From Bacteroidota bacterium (lineage in GTDB: Bacteria; Bacteroidota; Bacteroidia; Chitinophagales; Saprospiraceae), in NCBI GenBank assembly GCA_030147525.1, contig JASBVF010000058.1:182957-246956 (forward strand): DNA of 64,000 nt, read 5' to 3'. Numbering within the stretch: position 1 is the first letter of the stretch; each line of letters begins with the position of its first letter. Shown here in pieces: positions 51,541-60,431 of this stretch. The notes under the pieces are model-generated. The model did not search any database, had not been told where the DNA came from, and saw only the letters and a list, made by a program, of their open reading frames with translations. The position numbers and the translations under genes are program-made.

Positions 51541-53913
51541 ATGACTCCCGAAGATCAAATATTTTTCGAACTTCCCGCCAACAACGCAGCCCACATGCCT
51601 ACATCCAACCACCAACAGCCAGCAGCCGGAACGTCCACCTGGCACCTTCACCTCGAAGGGCAGGTGCAGGGCGTCGGGTTCCGGCCGTTTGTGTACCGGC
51701 TGGCCGGTGAGCACGGCCTCAACGGTTGGGTCAACAACACCGTGGATGGCGTGCATGTTGAAATCAATGCCGGTGAAGCGGCTGCCCGTACTTTTCTGGA
51801 TGATTTGATCGAAAAGGCGCCCCGCCTATCCCGCATCGTTCGCCATCGCATCGAGCCGGCAGAAGAGCAGGTTTTCACCGGCTTCAACATCATTCAAAGT
51901 CACGCCGAAGGCCCTGCCAACCTGCTGCTCACGCCCGATTTTGCCATCTGCGAGGATTGCCGGAAGGAATTGCTGACGCCGGAGAACCGGCGATTTGGCT
52001 ACCCTTTCATCACCTGCACCAATTGCGGGCCTCGCTTCTCCATCGCCCGAACACTGCCTTATGACCGGGAAACGACGACGATGGCCGTTTTCAAAATGTG
52101 CCCTGTTTGCGAAGCAGAATACGAAAATCCGCTCGACCGTCGCTACTACTCACAGACCAATTCCTGCCCGAAGTGCCCGGTTGAATTGCAGTTTTTCACC
52201 CATGCCGGGGCGTTGATCCCGGAAGAGCCCGGCCGCATCATCGAATTGGTATCCCGGCTTTGGGAGGAGGGTAAAATCATTGCCATCAAAGGCATCGGCG
52301 GCTACCTGCTCACCTGCGACGCCGCCAACGACAAGGCCCTGGAGACTTTGCGTCAGCGAAAGCATCGCCCTTCCAAGCCGTTCGCCCTCATGTTTCCCGA
52401 TATCGAAACGCTCCGCCGGACTGCCTCCCTGCGCCCCGAAGAGGCAGACCTGCTGCTCGGACCGGAATCGCCGGTTGTTTTGGTGGAGAGCGAACCCTCA
52501 ATGCTCATCGCCCCCGGCCTGTCCCAAACCGGCGCAATGCTTCCCTACACCCCACTCTACGAACTGCTGCTTCGTTCCTTTGGCAAACCCATCGTCGCCA
52601 CCAGCGGCAACCGCAGCAACTCCCCCATCGTTTTCAGGGATGAAAAAGCGTTGGATGACCTTGGCGGCATTGCCGATTTCATCCTGACCAACAACCGGGA
52701 AATTGCTGTGCCGCAAGACGACAGCGTGGTGCGGTTCACCCCGTTTCACAAAAAGAAAATCATCCTGCGGCGTTCACGGGGCATGGCGCCCACGTTTATC
52801 AACAGCACCCTCGCAGGACGAGGCCAAAACGTCTTTGCCGGCGGCGCCATGATGAAAAGTACGTTCGCACTGCTGCACCGGCAAAATATTTACCTCAGCC
52901 AGTACCTCGGCGACCTCGAAAGTTTTGAAACCGAAGAAAACTACCGCCACACAGTTCAGCATTTTTTCAGGTTGCTGGGCGCAAAACCTGACTGCATCGT
53001 GGCGGACAAACACCCGAATTACCCGTCCACAATTTTTAGCCGGCAACTGGCAGCGGACTTGGGTATTCCTTTTAAAACCGTGCAGCATCACCTCGCTCAT
53101 TTTGCCGCTGTACTCGGTGAGTACCTGCTGACCGATCAACCGGAGCCCGTGCTCGGCGTCATCTGGGACGGCACGGGCCTCGGCGATGACGGAATGGTGT
53201 GGGGAGGCGAGTTTTTCAGCTTTGCAAACGGCAGCTTCCGCCGATCCGGTCATTTCGGTTATTTCAACTTCATTCTTGGTGATAAAATGCCCCGTGAACC
53301 ACGCATTTCCGCCCTCTCGGCTTGCCACGGGTTGGATGGGGCGGAGCTTGTTTTACGAAAAAAATTTACCGAAACGGAGTGGCGGCTCTACACCTCCATG
53401 CTGAACAAAGGCAGCGCCCTGCAAACTTCCAGCGTGGGCCGCATCTTCGACGCCGTGGCCTCCCTGCTTGGCGTTTCGGACCTGCAAACCTACGAAGGCG
53501 AAGCCGCCATGCTGCTCGAAAACAGGGCTCTGCGTTACCTCAGACTGCATGGTTTGGCATTCTCCGACCACTACCCTGCCGCTCCTGCCAAAGATGGGGT
53601 CATTCCCACCGCAGCGCTGATGCAGGGCATCCTGCAGGACCTTCAGGCAGGCTTGAGCCGGGATTTCATTGCTGCCAAATTTCACTATTCACTGGCGGTT
53701 TTGGTGAAAACGGTGGCACGGCAATCCGGCCTGCGAAAAATCGCCTTCAGCGGCGGCGTTTTTCAAAACAGCGTGCTGGTTGATTTCATCATTCACTGTT
53801 TGGGGCAGGATTTCGAGTTGTATTTTCACGAGGCGCTTTCCCCAAACGACGAAAATGTGGCCTTCGGGCAACTGGTACTGGAACAATCCGGCTTTGATGA
53901 GATGCTTTTATGA
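51541..53913 (+). CDS. hypF: Carbamoyltransferase HypF
   Basis: 790 residues from the ATG at 51541 (an alternative start at 51595 is equally possible). Domains in order: acylphosphatase (GQVQGVGFRPFVYR), two HypF zinc fingers (CEDC...CTNC and CPVC...CPKC), YrdC-like domain (IKGIGGYLLTCDA, KPFALM), Kae1-like C-terminus (HHLAHFAAVLGE, SGGVFQNSVL). It makes the thiocarbamate carried by HypE for the CN ligands of NiFe hydrogenase. No other hyp or hydrogenase gene is in the window, so it stands alone here. Confidence 0.93.
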   Translation: MTPEDQIFFELPANNAAHMPTSNHQQPAAGTSTWHLHLEGQVQGVGFRPFVYRLAGEHGLNGWVNNTVDGVHVEINAGEAAARTFLDDLIEKAPRLSRIVRHRIEPAEEQVFTGFNIIQSHAEGPANLLLTPDFAICEDCRKELLTPENRRFGYPFITCTNCGPRFSIARTLPYDRETTTMAVFKMCPVCEAEYENPLDRRYYSQTNSCPKCPVELQFFTHAGALIPEEPGRIIELVSRLWEEGKIIAIKGIGGYLLTCDAANDKALETLRQRKHRPSKPFALMFPDIETLRRTASLRPEEADLLLGPESPVVLVESEPSMLIAPGLSQTGAMLPYTPLYELLLRSFGKPIVATSGNRSNSPIVFRDEKALDDLGGIADFILTNNREIAVPQDDSVVRFTPFHKKKIILRRSRGMAPTFINSTLAGRGQNVFAGGAMMKSTFALLHRQNIYLSQYLGDLESFETEENYRHTVQHFFRLLGAKPDCIVADKHPNYPSTIFSRQLAADLGIPFKTVQHHLAHFAAVLGEYLLTDQPEPVLGVIWDGTGLGDDGMVWGGEFFSFANGSFRRSGHFGYFNFILGDKMPREPRISALSACHGLDGAELVLRKKFTETEWRLYTSMLNKGSALQTSSVGRIFDAVASLLGVSDLQTYEGEAAMLLENRALRYLRLHGLAFSDHYPAAPAKDGVIPTAALMQGILQDLQAGLSRDFIAAKFHYSLAVLVKTVARQSGLRKIAFSGGVFQNSVLVDFIIHCLGQDFELYFHEALSPNDENVAFGQLVLEQSGFDEMLL

Positions 53914-54063
53914 AAGATTGATATTACTTTCGCCGGCATGTGGAAGATTGGCAGGATTTTACGGTTCCGGGGTGGCAATTGTCACCATGTAAACATTTGG
54001 GAATCTCACTAAAATTTCTTTTTTTAGCTGATTCAATCATCGGGTTCATAAAACTATCTGGTC

Positions 54064-54729
54064 ATGAAATGGGCATACAGCATCCGGCAAAAAATAAAAG
54101 TAGCACTGCTTCTGGCAATCGTATGTCTCATCATCGTCCTGAAAAACATCTACGACAAACACAACGTGGATGAGTTGGGCACCACCTTCTCCTCGGTGTA
54201 CGAAGACCGCCTGCTGGTGGAAAGCTACATTTACGAGCTTTCCGGCCACCTCTACCAGAAAAAAATGATGCTCGACAACCTGAGCGAACAGGACGAAGCC
54301 AACCTCCTTGCCCAGTTTGAAACACGGAATGCAGCGATCAGCACGATCATTTCCGATTATGAAAAAACCAAGTTCACGGAACCGGAATCCATCTGTTTCA
54401 ATGATTTCAAAAACAATGTGGCGACCCTCCAAATCCTCGAATCACAATACCTATCGCTTGCCGGAAACGATGCAAAACTTGCCGAAACCAGGCAACAACT
54501 AAACAAAACCTTCACAGTGGCCGCCAACGACCTGCACAAGCTCTCCGACATCCAGGTCTCGGAAGGAAAACTGCTGAGCGACAATTCCAAAAAGATCGTG
54601 GCAGGCTCCTCCCTGCTGACGCAACTCGAACTTGCCATTCTGATTGGCCTTGCCGTCATGATTCAGGTGCTGGTCATCGCCTCCAGGCCCATCATTCCCA
54701 AAACGCACCAACGGCCCAGTTTGAATTAA
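54064..54729 (+). CDS. Stand-alone four-helix-bundle sensor protein
   Basis: 221 residues: one helix near the N-terminus (VALLLAIVCLIIVL), a roughly 150-residue helical periplasmic region (LLVESYIYELSGHLYQKKMML, LNKTFTVAANDLHKLSDIQ), and a second helix (LAILIGLAVMIQVLVIA). This is the layout of the 4HB sensor of chemoreceptors, but the protein ends right after the second helix with no HAMP or signalling part. It may pass its signal to a separate partner; the UbiB gene follows after about 110 nt. Confidence 0.75.
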   Translation: MKWAYSIRQKIKVALLLAIVCLIIVLKNIYDKHNVDELGTTFSSVYEDRLLVESYIYELSGHLYQKKMMLDNLSEQDEANLLAQFETRNAAISTIISDYEKTKFTEPESICFNDFKNNVATLQILESQYLSLAGNDAKLAETRQQLNKTFTVAANDLHKLSDIQVSEGKLLSDNSKKIVAGSSLLTQLELAILIGLAVMIQVLVIASRPIIPKTHQRPSLN

Positions 54730-54803
54730 AAGTTGTAGTTGAAGCGGCCTGTGCGTTCTCTTTTCCTGACCCAATAATTGACAACCACTACGCCGATAAT
54801 TCG

Positions 54804-54811
54804 TTTCTTTG
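54804..54811 (+). promoter_or_regulatory. -7-like box TTTCTTTG before UbiB gene
   Basis: TTTCTTTG is one base off TAnnTTTG and lies 26 nt before the ATG at 54838. No clear -33 box. Confidence 0.3.
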
Positions 54812-54837
54812 CATGCCGTTCAAGAAAAACACCCGGC

Positions 54838-56523
54838 ATGTCAAAAGAAAAAATCTACTCCCCGTCCTGGCGCATCCGCAAAGCCTACGCAACGGCCCTC
54901 GCCGTCATGTGGAGCTACATCTGGCTGCTGTTTTTAAAAAATATCTTTGGTAAAAAGTACTACGAAAAACGCATTCTCGCCCTCCACATCCGCAATGCGG
55001 AACGGGTGAAAAAAGCCATTCTTGAGCTGAAGGGACTTTTCATCAAAATCGGTCAGCTGCTTTCCATCCTCGGCAATTTTCTGCCCGAAGCATTTCAAAA
55101 ACCACTGGAAGAACTGCAGGACCGCATCCCCGCCCGGCCCTTCAGCGAGGTGCAGGAACGCATCGTGCGTGAATTGGGGAAAACGCCCGGTGAACTTTTC
55201 ACCCGTTTCGATGACACACCCCTCGCCTCCGCCTCCATCGGGCAGGCGCACCGGGCAACCCTGCCGGATGGCACCGAAGTGGTCGTCAAAGTGCAACATG
55301 CCAACATCGAGGAAATTGCAGCGGTTGACCTGCGGATTATCCGCAAAATCAACGGCGTGGTGGCCTGGTTTTTTGACATCAAAGGCATGGATTTCCTCTA
55401 CTCGCAGGTGAGGAAAATGATCGAAGAGGAACTGGATTTTACGCAGGAGGCCCGCTCCATGCAGCGCATCGCCGAAAGCCTGAAGGACGAACCACGGTTT
55501 GCTATTCCCGAAGTGTATGCCCCCTACTCCACCCAAAGAACACTGACCACCACCTGGCACGAAGGCGTCAAAATCTCCAATTTAGCCCGGCTCGATGAGT
55601 GGCAAATCGACAAGCGGGACCTCGCTACCCGCCTCATCCGGGTGTACTGCCGCATGGTGTTCCGGGATGGATTTTACCACGCCGACCCCCACCCCGGTAA
55701 TATCCTGGTGAAACAGGACGGCACCATCGTGCTCATCGACTTCGGCGCCGTGGCTGAACTGAGCAAACAAATGCAGGAAGGCATTCCCCGGCTCATCGAG
55801 GCTGCGGTGAAAAATGATTCGGACGCCATGATCGAGGCCGCCCGCTCGATGGGCTTCATTGCCAAGGGACAGGAGGCCGAGGAAATGGCCGAAAAAATGA
55901 TCGACGCCATGCGGAATTTTCTGCAGAATGAAATCCAGCTCGAAGGCCTCAATTTCAAAGACATCAAAGTCAATCCGCTGAATAACAGCATGCTCGATCT
56001 CATCCGGGAAATCGGTTTCAGCGGTGTCTCCGGCACCGTGCAGGTTCCCAAGGATTGGGTGCTGATGAACAGAATGATCACCCTCCTGCTCGGCCTGAGC
56101 ACCACCCTCGACCCAAAACTGAATCCGCTCGATGTGGTGCGGCCCTACGTCCGGGAGTTTGTGGTGGGTGAAAAAGAAAACCTCGTGGAATTCGTCGCCA
56201 AACTGCTGCGGCGCACCGTTGCCACCTCGCTCGGCCTGCCCGACGAGCTGCATCGTGTTTTACAAAAAATAGAAAAAAATAAACTTGAAACCCGAACCCC
56301 CGACATCCGGGAGGGCTCCAAATTGCTCTACCAGGTTGGCCAGCAATTCGTACTGACGTTGATGATCATCGCCTCCGCCACTTTCGGCTACCTTTTTTAC
56401 GATTCCGGTGAAATGAATGGTGCAAAATGGGGCTTCGGCGTATCCGCCTTTTTCCTCCTGCTGCTGCTCCGGTCATTGCGCACCGGCAGTAAAATCAGGA
56501 AAAAAATGGAGGAGCGGGGGTGA
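54838..56523 (+). CDS. ABC1/AarF/UbiB family atypical kinase
   Basis: 561 residues from the ATG at 54838. Family motifs: FIKIGQLLS (KxGQ), Ala-rich loop ASASIGQAHRA, VVVKVQH (ATP Lys), DFTQEA, catalytic HADPHPGNI, and DFGAV. The end has two transmembrane helices (FVLTLMIIASATFGYLF, FGVSAFFLLLLLRSL). UbiB-type proteins support quinone or lipid transport, with ATPase activity. The start at 54778 was rejected because it adds non-conserved residues. The gene stops at the edge of an inverted repeat. Confidence 0.93.
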   Translation: MSKEKIYSPSWRIRKAYATALAVMWSYIWLLFLKNIFGKKYYEKRILALHIRNAERVKKAILELKGLFIKIGQLLSILGNFLPEAFQKPLEELQDRIPARPFSEVQERIVRELGKTPGELFTRFDDTPLASASIGQAHRATLPDGTEVVVKVQHANIEEIAAVDLRIIRKINGVVAWFFDIKGMDFLYSQVRKMIEEELDFTQEARSMQRIAESLKDEPRFAIPEVYAPYSTQRTLTTTWHEGVKISNLARLDEWQIDKRDLATRLIRVYCRMVFRDGFYHADPHPGNILVKQDGTIVLIDFGAVAELSKQMQEGIPRLIEAAVKNDSDAMIEAARSMGFIAKGQEAEEMAEKMIDAMRNFLQNEIQLEGLNFKDIKVNPLNNSMLDLIREIGFSGVSGTVQVPKDWVLMNRMITLLLGLSTTLDPKLNPLDVVRPYVREFVVGEKENLVEFVAKLLRRTVATSLGLPDELHRVLQKIEKNKLETRTPDIREGSKLLYQVGQQFVLTLMIIASATFGYLFYDSGEMNGAKWGFGVSAFFLLLLLRSLRTGSKIRKKMEERG

Positions 56524-56537
56524 GGTTTGAGGGGGTT

Positions 56538-56622
56538 GAGGGGTTTGATGGGTTTGATTTGTTTGAGGTGTTGCGGGAAGCTCCTCAAACCCCTCAAACA
56601 AATCAAACCCATCAAACTCCTC
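56538..56622. repeat. 33-bp inverted repeat of TTTGA(G/T)GGG nonamers
   Basis: Left arm 56538-56570 and right arm 56590-56622 agree in 31 of 33 positions and are made of tandem nonamers of the TTTGAGGGG/TTTGATGGG kind, with further units to 56635. It lies between the UbiB stop and the GNAT start, 14-26 nt before the ATG. Confidence 0.92.
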
Positions 56623-56648
56623 AAACAAATCAAACAAAACAAAAAAGC

Positions 56649-57497
56649 ATGTCCATAAAAATTCAATCACTCGAAAACACGCCGCTACCGGAAATCACCC
56701 GTTGCTTCAACGAGGCGTTTTCCGATTATTTCGTAAAATTTAATGCCACGGAAGACTACCTGCGCACCCGATGGCTGGTGGCCGGCGTGGATTACAGCCT
56801 ATCTTTCGGCTGCTTCATTGACGGGCAGCTGCGGGGGTTCATCATGAACGGTATTCGGGAACGGGACGGGCGGCTGACCGCCCACAACACCGCCACCGGC
56901 ATCGAACCGGCCTACCGGGCGCAGGGGCTGCTGGGTAAAATTTATGATGAGGCAATAACCGCACTCCGCCGGGCCGGCGTGACGTTTTCCACCCTGGAAG
57001 TCATCGCCACCAATGAACGGGCCATCCGGGCCTACCAAAAAACAGGTTTTCGGAAGCGGCCGGAGTTGCTGCATTGTTTCCGGGGCGAACTTGTTTCACA
57101 AAAAACAGCAAACAGCCTGGCAGAGCTCCGTATGGCGACCACTCCCGATTTTGAAAAATACGCCGCCTGCCGGGACTTCGAACCCAGCTGGGAATTGACC
57201 GGCGAGGCGCTTTCCGTGCATCCTTCGGAATTTGAATACCGTGAACTGTACAATGCAGGTGAGTTGGCCGGCTACCTGATTTTTGCGCCGAAGACAGGGC
57301 TCGTGCAGCAGTTTGGCGTCCATCCGGCGCACCGGCGGAAGGGCTTTGCCACGCTGCTCTTCGACCGGCTTGCCGCTGATTTTCCGGCTGTCAGGGTGGT
57401 CAATATTCCGAACAGCGCCACAGGTACGCTGGCTTTTTTGAAAAAAATCGGCATGGAAAATCACATCGATCAGTATGAAATGGAGCGGGAGATCTAA
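56649..57497 (+). CDS. Tandem-GNAT N-acetyltransferase
   Basis: 282 residues. First GNAT domain (about 1-140) with the acetyl-CoA loop AYRAQGLLGKIYDEA and AIRAYQKTGF; second, shorter domain (about 190-280) with VHPAHRRKGFATLLFDRL and ALAFLKKIGM-like end. Tandem GNATs modify amines; substrate unknown. The ATG at 56649 is used: the longer frame to 56520 only translates the repeat DNA (QTNQTHQT-like). The stop overlaps that of the next, convergent gene. Confidence 0.88.
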   Translation: MSIKIQSLENTPLPEITRCFNEAFSDYFVKFNATEDYLRTRWLVAGVDYSLSFGCFIDGQLRGFIMNGIRERDGRLTAHNTATGIEPAYRAQGLLGKIYDEAITALRRAGVTFSTLEVIATNERAIRAYQKTGFRKRPELLHCFRGELVSQKTANSLAELRMATTPDFEKYAACRDFEPSWELTGEALSVHPSEFEYRELYNAGELAGYLIFAPKTGLVQQFGVHPAHRRKGFATLLFDRLAADFPAVRVVNIPNSATGTLAFLKKIGMENHIDQYEMEREI

Positions 57498-58024
57498 ATC
57501 CGGTCTTCCAGCCGTTTTTCCAGCATCATAAATTCCAGCGGATGGACGGGAACGCCATACCTGGCGTCCACCTGAAAGGCTTTGCGCTCGCCGGTGGGCT
57601 GATAGCCGTGCCGGAAGTACCACTCGTTGAGTTCGGTGCGTTCGGTGATCACCCACATAAAAATGGTGTCGCAATCCTGCGCACGGGCGTAGTTTTCCGC
57701 CGCTTTTAAAAACAGCTTCCCGATGCCCCGGCCCTGCTGATCGGGCCGAACGGCGAGTTTGCCGAGGAAAAGCCGGCTACCGGTTTTGATCGAATGCACG
57801 CAACCGATGAGGTCGCCGGATTCGTTTTCGCATTTCAGCATGGCTTCGTTTTCCGCTTCAAAAATCGCTGCCAGTTCTGCTTCGTCGGTACGGATGTCGC
57901 CTTGCAGCAGGTCGGCTTCGTGCGTCCAGCCCTGGCGGGAAGCTTCGCCCCGGTAGGCCTGGTTGAGCAGGGCGACGAGGGCGGGGATATCGGCAGGGGT
58001 GGCAGGTTGAATACTATTTTTCAT
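57494..58024 (-). CDS. GNAT N-acetyltransferase
   Basis: 176 residues from the ATG at 58024. Single GNAT domain: ATPADIPALVALLNQAYRGE start, the acetyl-CoA motif VRPDQQGRGIGKLFLKAAE, and the final ELNEWYFRHGYQPTGE. Cytosolic. The stop (57494-57496) shares two bases with the stop of the tandem-GNAT gene on the other strand, so the two genes converge with no spacer. Substrate unknown. Confidence 0.9.
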   Translation of the reverse strand: MKNSIQPATPADIPALVALLNQAYRGEASRQGWTHEADLLQGDIRTDEAELAAIFEAENEAMLKCENESGDLIGCVHSIKTGSRLFLGKLAVRPDQQGRGIGKLFLKAAENYARAQDCDTIFMWVITERTELNEWYFRHGYQPTGERKAFQVDARYGVPVHPLEFMMLEKRLEDRI

Positions 58025-58098
58025 CACTATTTTTTGATTGTAGGAGGTCACGGTGGTTTATCACTTTTGACAGGGACAGGCCGATGAAACACAGCCTT

Positions 58099-58184
58099 TT
58101 TTCATCCCGCAGGGAACTGTTCCATCACGAGGGCTGCCTTGCCTGGCTTCACTTTTGACGGAACAGTTCCCTACGGGATGAAAA
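58099..58184. repeat. 25-bp inverted repeat, REP-like
   Basis: TTTTCATCCCGCAGGGAACT... (58099-58123) returns at 58160-58184 with one mismatch around 36 nt that contain smaller palindromic words. Unlike the other repeats the arms are not tandem units. It lies upstream of the minus-strand GNAT gene. Confidence 0.85.
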
Positions 58185-58233
58185 GGGGGCCGTTGCACCG
58201 GGCCGTCCTCGTCACGCATACAAATTAAAGGCT

Positions 58234-58554
58234 TTACCCTTTCTCAAATCCGTATTCCCTTTCCACCTTGCAAATCCGGGTTTTATACGCCGAGTACCAC
58301 ATTTCCCTTCCTTTTTGCTGCGCAACGAGGTGTTCGGCCTGCTGTTTCCAGTGGCGGATGGCTGCCAGGCTTTCCCAGTAGGAAACAGTGATACCGAGGC
58401 CGTCACGGGTGCTTTCGAAGCCGAGGTAGCCGGGTTGTTGGGCGGCCAGTTCGACCATCCGTTGGGCGGTTTCGGCGTAGCCTTCGTCCACGTCCGTGCG
58501 GAGGTTGGTGAAAATGACAGCGTAGTAGGGCGGGGAGGGAGTATTTGCGATCAT
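58234..58554 (-). CDS. Antibiotic-biosynthesis-monooxygenase-fold protein
   Basis: 106 residues from the ATG at 58554 (MIANTPSPPYYAVIFTNL). Dimeric alpha/beta-barrel ABM/heme-degrading-like fold: YAVIFTNLRT, MVELAAQQPGYLGFESTRD, ITVSYWESLAAIRHWKQQAEH. Close to proteins annotated as 'antibiotic biosynthesis monooxygenase'; true reaction unknown. The longer frame to 58620 was rejected because it translates the octamer repeat. Confidence 0.85.
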   Translation of the reverse strand: MIANTPSPPYYAVIFTNLRTDVDEGYAETAQRMVELAAQQPGYLGFESTRDGLGITVSYWESLAAIRHWKQQAEHLVAQQKGREMWYSAYKTRICKVEREYGFEKG

Positions 58555-58561
58555 TTTAGGA

Positions 58562-58652
58562 GTAGGCCGGTAGGCGAGCAGGCAGTACCGTGGATAATTT
58601 AAATACCGGAGACAAACCAATTAAAAATCAGCCTGTCCGCCTACCGGCCTAC
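58562..58652. repeat. GTAGGC(C/A)G octamer hairpin, second copy
   Basis: Left arm 58562-58583 and right arm 58631-58652 (19 of 22 match) are made of GTAGGC octamers, with extra units to 58670 on the right. It starts 8 nt before the ABM gene start and lies in the divergent promoter space to the beta-helix gene. Same unit as 5738-5824, about 53 kb away. Confidence 0.88.
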
Positions 58653-58749
58653 TGCTTACTTGCCTACTTGAATTTTAATCTGGTGAACAAAGCCGAAAAT
58701 TAGAACATCCAACCATTATCCCCCGTTGTTTCATCAAACTATTTTCCAG

Positions 58750-60267
58750 ATGAGAAATGCCAGCTTACTCCTCCCGGTTTTTTTCCTTTTTTCAAATGCG
58801 GTTTTTCCAGCCACGCTCCACGTCGGGGTAGGACAGACTTACGCCAATTTCGAAGCGGCGGCAGCGGCGGCGCAGCCCGGCGACACGATCCTGTTTCACG
58901 GCGGCACCCACAGCGGCGGGCAGTACGCCGCCAACCTGCAAGGCACGGCCAGCCAGTGGATTTTCATCAAAAACGCAGCGGGGGAAACGCCCATCCTCGA
59001 AGGCGGCTCCAACGCCATCCAACTCAGCGATGCCGCCTACCTGCACATCAGCGGGCTGACCTTTCAGCACCAGACCGGCAACGGCTTCAACTGCGACGAC
59101 GGCGGCACTTACAATACGCCCGCCCACCATATTATTTTTGAAAACTGTACCTTCCGAGACATGTCCGCCTCCGGCAACAACGATCTGCTGAAACTCTCCG
59201 GCCTCGACGATTTTGAAATCCGCAACTGCACCTTCCTCAACGGCGCCAATGGCGGCAGCGGCATCGACATGGTGGGCTGCCACCGGGGTTTGATCAAAGG
59301 GAATTTTTTTGAAAACATGGGTTCCAACTCCATCCAGGCCAAGGGCGGCACGCAGCACGTGCGCATCGAGGGCAATTTCTTCCGCAACGGCGGCCAGCGC
59401 ACGCTCAATCTCGGCGGCAGCACCGGCCTGTCCTTTTTCCGGCCCATCGACGCCACGTTCGAGGCGGCGGATTTGCAGGTGTATTCCAACATCATCGTGG
59501 GATCGTGGGCGGCGGTGGCTTTCGTCGGGGCGGTAAACGTGGAGGTGGTGAACAACACGATCTATGCCCCGGAGAACTGGGTCATCCGCATCCTGCAGGA
59601 AACCGTGGACCCCGACCGCTTCGTGGAGTGCGGCGACAATACCTTCCGGAACAACATCGTCTGGCTGGCCGGCAACCTGCCCACCGAAACGAACACCGGC
59701 CCGAACACCCGTCCGGAGACTTTCACCTTTTCAAACAACCTCTGGTACAACGCCGCCGACCCGAACTGGAGCGGCCCCGACGTGCCGGTGACGGACGTGG
59801 ACGGCATCGTGAACGAAGACCCGATGTTCCAGGACGCCTGGATCGGGGATTTCATGATCCCGATGAACAGCCCGGCGGCGGGCGCAGGCTACCCGGTGAG
59901 CGAGCCGCAACTGGATTTTTATGAAATGGGCTTCGACACGCCCCGCTCCATCGGCGCCATCGAGGCGAACCCGGTGTCCGATGATTTTGAAATTCCCTCG
60001 CTGATCGGGTCGTTCGACCTATTCCCGAACCCCGGCGGGCGGCACCTGACGACGACTTTCACACTGGCAAAACCCGCCTTCGTAAAAATCGAACTCATCA
60101 GCCAGACGGGCCAGCGGCTGGCGCTGTTGCCGGGCGCTCCGTTCGGGGCGGGCACTTTTGAAAAATCATTCGAGGTAAAAGCCGCCGCCGGCTGGTACCT
60201 CGTGCGGATGTGGGCGGACGGGGATTTCACGGCGCAAGGGTGGATGCAGGTGGGGTTGAGGCCGTGA
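58750..60267 (+). CDS. Right-handed beta-helix protein with T9SS signal
   Basis: 505 residues from the ATG at 58750. Signal peptide (FLFSNAVFPA). Residues about 25-400 form a parallel beta-helix of the pectate-lyase/polysaccharide-binding kind (GDTILFHGGTHSGGQYAANLQG, HHIIFENCTFRDMSA, FEIRNCTFLNGANG, VEVVNNTIYAPENW). The last 85 residues are a T9SS sorting domain (LFPNPGGRHLTTTFTL). Possibly a polysaccharide lyase or adhesin; no catalytic residues are certain. A GC-rich gene beside a distinctly AT-richer region. Confidence 0.88.
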   Translation: MRNASLLLPVFFLFSNAVFPATLHVGVGQTYANFEAAAAAAQPGDTILFHGGTHSGGQYAANLQGTASQWIFIKNAAGETPILEGGSNAIQLSDAAYLHISGLTFQHQTGNGFNCDDGGTYNTPAHHIIFENCTFRDMSASGNNDLLKLSGLDDFEIRNCTFLNGANGGSGIDMVGCHRGLIKGNFFENMGSNSIQAKGGTQHVRIEGNFFRNGGQRTLNLGGSTGLSFFRPIDATFEAADLQVYSNIIVGSWAAVAFVGAVNVEVVNNTIYAPENWVIRILQETVDPDRFVECGDNTFRNNIVWLAGNLPTETNTGPNTRPETFTFSNNLWYNAADPNWSGPDVPVTDVDGIVNEDPMFQDAWIGDFMIPMNSPAAGAGYPVSEPQLDFYEMGFDTPRSIGAIEANPVSDDFEIPSLIGSFDLFPNPGGRHLTTTFTLAKPAFVKIELISQTGQRLALLPGAPFGAGTFEKSFEVKAAAGWYLVRMWADGDFTAQGWMQVGLRP

Positions 60268-60275
60268 GTGGACAC

Positions 60276-60313
60276 TTCACCCTCTTCTCCTCTCTGTCCA
60301 GAAGAGGAGTGAA
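60276..60313. terminator. Hairpin behind the beta-helix gene
   Basis: TTCACCCTCTTCT (60276-60288) pairs with AGAAGAGGAGTGAA (60300-60313), one bulge, directly after the stop. No T-run; moderate terminator candidate. Confidence 0.5.
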
Positions 60314-60431
60314 TCTTATATAGATGACAAAATTTGAAAAATGTGAGGTAAAAAATACTGCCCCATATTTCAAAGAATGATTCTTTTTTTTGGATATTGT
60401 GCGGATTATTAATTCTTAAAACCGATTTTTT

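Noticed and set aside
56520..56648. N-terminal extension of the tandem-GNAT protein
   Set aside because: Only translates the nonamer hairpin (QTNQTHQT-type residues).
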